DNA of 15,645 nt from Halarsenatibacter sp964630835 (GTDB lineage: Bacteria; Bacillota; Halanaerobiia; Halanaerobiales; Halarsenatibacteraceae), in NCBI GenBank assembly GCA_964630835.1, contig CAZVZM010000046.1, positions 1 to 15,645 of the forward strand. The letters run 5' to 3'. Shown in pieces: positions 14,111 through 15,645 of this stretch. The position numbers and the translations under genes are program-made. Each line of letters begins with the position of its first letter. Positions within the stretch are counted from its first letter, which is position 1. The notes under the pieces were generated by a model. The model had not been told where the DNA came from, searched no databases, and saw only the letters and a program-made list of their open reading frames with translations.

Positions 14111-14856
14111 TGGAAGCAGTTGTAGAATATCCCGATGCGCTTACGGATAAAGATTTTCATTACTGCCCCGGCTGTACGCATGGCATAACTCACAGAGTGA
14201 TAGCCGAGGTTATCGATGAGCTGGATATAAAGGAGGAGACCATTGGAGTGGCTCCGGTGGGATGTTCCGTTTTAGCCTACGAGTATTTTGATACTGATTT
14301 TCAGGAGGCATCTCATGGTCGAGCACCGGCGGTGGCTACCGGTATTAAAAGAGTTCATCAGGATAAAACTGTTTTCACCTATCAGGGAGATGGGGATCTG
14401 GCCTCCATCGGTACGGCCGAGATAGTGCATGCTGCCAACAGAGGTGAAAACATCACCACAATATTTATCAACAACGCTGTATACGGTATGACAGGAGGTC
14501 AGATGGCGCCCACTACACTTGAGGGTCAAAAGACAACGACTTCTCCCCGCGGGCGTGATATTAAAAAGGCTGGAAATCCTATAAGAGTGACGGAAATGTT
14601 AAGCGAGCTTAATGGTCCCGCCTACCTGGCCCGTGTTTCCATGCATGACACAAAGCACATCAGACAGGCGAAAAAATCAATCAAAAAAGCTTTTAAAACA
14701 CAGCATGCCGAAGCAGGTTTCACAATGGTCGAGGTGCTTTCAAACTGTCCTACTAACTGGGGTATGAGCCCTAAAGAATCCCTGGAGTGGCTGGAGGAAA
14801 ATATGCTGCCCGTTTATGAACTCGGCGAATTCGTTGATATCGGGGAGGTGGATTAA
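14107..14856 (+). CDS. vorA: 2-oxoisovalerate:ferredoxin oxidoreductase, beta (TPP) subunit
   Basis: Thiamine diphosphate-binding chain that carries out decarboxylation of the 2-oxoacid; 249 residues. The TPP/Mg motif is GDGD (94-97) followed by NNAVYG (122-127). Four cysteines placed as in the beta subunits of heteromeric 2-oxoacid:ferredoxin oxidoreductases, where they hold the proximal [4Fe-4S] cluster, are visible: Cys20 and Cys23 in YCPGC, Cys53 in PVGCSV and Cys214 in SNCPTNWG. The ATG at 14107 overlaps the vorB stop in an ATGATG context (another ATG at 14110), which suggests translational coupling. The gamma gene begins immediately after the stop codon with no gap. Together with the neighbouring three subunits it forms a complete delta-alpha-beta-gamma enzyme. 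Confidence 0.94.
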   Translation: MMEAVVEYPDALTDKDFHYCPGCTHGITHRVIAEVIDELDIKEETIGVAPVGCSVLAYEYFDTDFQEASHGRAPAVATGIKRVHQDKTVFTYQGDGDLASIGTAEIVHAANRGENITTIFINNAVYGMTGGQMAPTTLEGQKTTTSPRGRDIKKAGNPIRVTEMLSELNGPAYLARVSMHDTKHIRQAKKSIKKAFKTQHAEAGFTMVEVLSNCPTNWGMSPKESLEWLEENMLPVYELGEFVDIGEVD

Positions 14857-15393
14857 ATGAAAGAAGAAATAATAATGGCCGGTTTTGGCGGTCAGGGGGT
14901 TATGTCCCTGGGACAGCTTCTCTCGTATTCCGGGATGAAGGAAGATAAAGAGGTTTCCTGGATGCCATCTTATGGCCCGGAAATGAGAGGAGGTACTGCC
15001 AATTGTACCGTGATAGTAAGCGATGAAATGATCCCCTCGCCGCTGACAGATCATCCCGATTCCGTAATAGTGATGAATTTACCCTCCCAGAATAAATTTG
15101 TGCCTAAAGTAAAGGAAGATGGTCTGGTGATTACCAATTCTTCCCTGATAGAAAAGGACGTTGAGAGGGAAGATGTGGATACGGTGGAGGTTCCTGCCAA
15201 CAAAATAGCTGATGAGCTCGGCAGCACCATGGTGGCAAATATGGTCATGCTGGGCGCATACCTGGCAAAAAAAGATATAGTTCCTATGGATACAGTTAAA
15301 GAGTCGTTGAAAAGTGTTCTTCCAGAAAGGCGGCATGATTTAATTCCCATAAATAAAAAAGCCCTGGATAAAGGTTATGAACTTGTAAATTAA
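14857..15393 (+). CDS. vorC: 2-oxoisovalerate:ferredoxin oxidoreductase, gamma subunit
   Basis: Gamma chain (178 residues, normal length) of the 2-oxoacid:ferredoxin oxidoreductase; in this family it contributes to CoA binding and assembly. The N-terminal AGFGGQGVMSLGQLL glycine-rich stretch (about residues 8-22), the MPSYGPEMRGGTANCTVIVSD segment (about 40-60) and DSVIVMNLPSQNKF are characteristic. The ATG directly abuts the vorA stop and its ribosome binding site GGGGAGGTG (14842-14850) lies inside vorA. This is the last gene of the operon, followed at 15479 by a strong terminator. Confidence 0.93.
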   Translation: MKEEIIMAGFGGQGVMSLGQLLSYSGMKEDKEVSWMPSYGPEMRGGTANCTVIVSDEMIPSPLTDHPDSVIVMNLPSQNKFVPKVKEDGLVITNSSLIEKDVEREDVDTVEVPANKIADELGSTMVANMVMLGAYLAKKDIVPMDTVKESLKSVLPERRHDLIPINKKALDKGYELVN

Positions 15394-15409
15394 CAATACA
15401 GATGTATTG
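15394..15409 (+). repeat. Small perfect hairpin directly after vorC
   Basis: CAATAC (15394-15399), loop AGAT, GTATTG (15404-15409): a 6-bp perfect stem starting at the base after the vorC stop codon. It has no T-run, so it is not a terminator; it may stabilise the mRNA 3' end or be chance in A/T-rich sequence. Confidence 0.3.
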
Positions 15410-15478
15410 ATGAAATATAATCCGGGTTTAATATAGTCAATTTAAATTAAAGTTTAGAGCAATATCTCCAGAGTTGAT

Positions 15479-15524
15479 GGGGCACCGGAAGCAATGAACG
15501 AGGTAAGTTTCGGTGCCCCTTTTT
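15479..15524 (+). terminator. Rho-independent terminator of the operon
   Basis: GGGGCACCGGAA (15479-15490) pairs with TTTCGGTGCCCC (15508-15519) as a 12-bp stem with one G-T wobble (9 bp of it strong), loop of 17 bases, followed by TTTTT (15520-15524). It lies 85 bases after vorC and is the only textbook terminator in the window, marking the operon's 3' end. Confidence 0.92.
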
Positions 15525-15645
15525 AGTTACAATTATTAATTGAAATTATTATTTAACGTTCTTCTCCACATCAGTTGCTGGAGGAAGCTATCATTTGAAA
15601 GGCATATGTCGTAAATTTCACCAAGGGTTATGGAGAGGATCCTTA
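15525..15645 (+). other. A/T-rich intergenic tail with third copy of the TCCACAT motif
   Basis: No gene is supported. It contains TCCACATCAGTTGCTG (15565-15580), which matches the motif upstream of arcB at 14 of 16 positions. An ATG at 15629 near the edge opens a frame of five codons before the window ends and could be the start of the next gene, but there is too little sequence to judge. Confidence 0.4.

Noticed and set aside
15394..15524. T-box or other riboswitch at the 3' end of the operon
   Set aside because: The GGCACCGG segment only superficially recalls a T-box antiterminator; it lies within one arm of a simple terminator, there is no room for the specifier stem, and no gene follows immediately.

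Overview
The window looks like chromosomal DNA of an anaerobic, low-to-mid-GC Firmicute, most likely a halophilic fermenter of the Halanaerobiales type. The support is a Spo0A orthologue, Firmicute-style ribosome binding sites (AGGAGG variants before almost every gene), ferredoxin-linked 2-oxoacid oxidation, a complete arginine deiminase pathway, and proteins rich in Glu and Asp as in salt-adapted anaerobes. The genus is an inference. All recognisable genes lie on the + strand.

Region 1 (1-1618): the 3' part of spo0A, cut by the window edge, followed 20 bases later by a TrmB-family regulator. Region 2 (1619-5412): arcA, arcB and arcC, which convert arginine to ornithine, CO2, 2 NH3 and ATP. 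arcA and arcB each follow a non-coding stretch of almost 300 bases, and these two stretches share sequence motifs. No arginine/ornithine antiporter gene is visible.

Region 3 (5413-8492): a P-loop ATPase of unknown role and a sigma-54 activator (two PAS domains, a GAFTGA-containing AAA+ domain, a Fis-type HTH), then a 417-base non-coding region. This holds a cluster of CTGCAAA/TTTGCAG inverted repeats and an excellent -24/-12 sigma-54 promoter. Region 4 (8493-15524): an eight-gene co-directional operon ending at a strong intrinsic terminator: a phenylalanine-dehydrogenase-like enzyme, phosphate (iso)butyryltransferase, leucine dehydrogenase, (iso)butyrate kinase, a 2x[4Fe-4S] ferredoxin subunit, and the alpha, beta and gamma subunits of a 2-oxoisovalerate-type ferredoxin oxidoreductase.

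Together region 4 encodes a whole energy-conserving route. The amino acid is oxidatively deaminated (NADH + NH3), the 2-oxoacid is decarboxylated to acyl-CoA with reduction of ferredoxin, and acyl-CoA passes through acyl-phosphate to the acid and ATP. It is logically the Bacillus sigma-L/BkdR bkd operon (ptb-bcd-buk plus branched-chain dehydrogenase), but with the lipoamide dehydrogenase complex replaced by a ferredoxin-dependent enzyme and a second, aromatic-type amino acid dehydrogenase added. The activator gene just upstream is the obvious candidate regulator.

No tRNA, rRNA, CRISPR array, insertion sequence or phage gene was seen.
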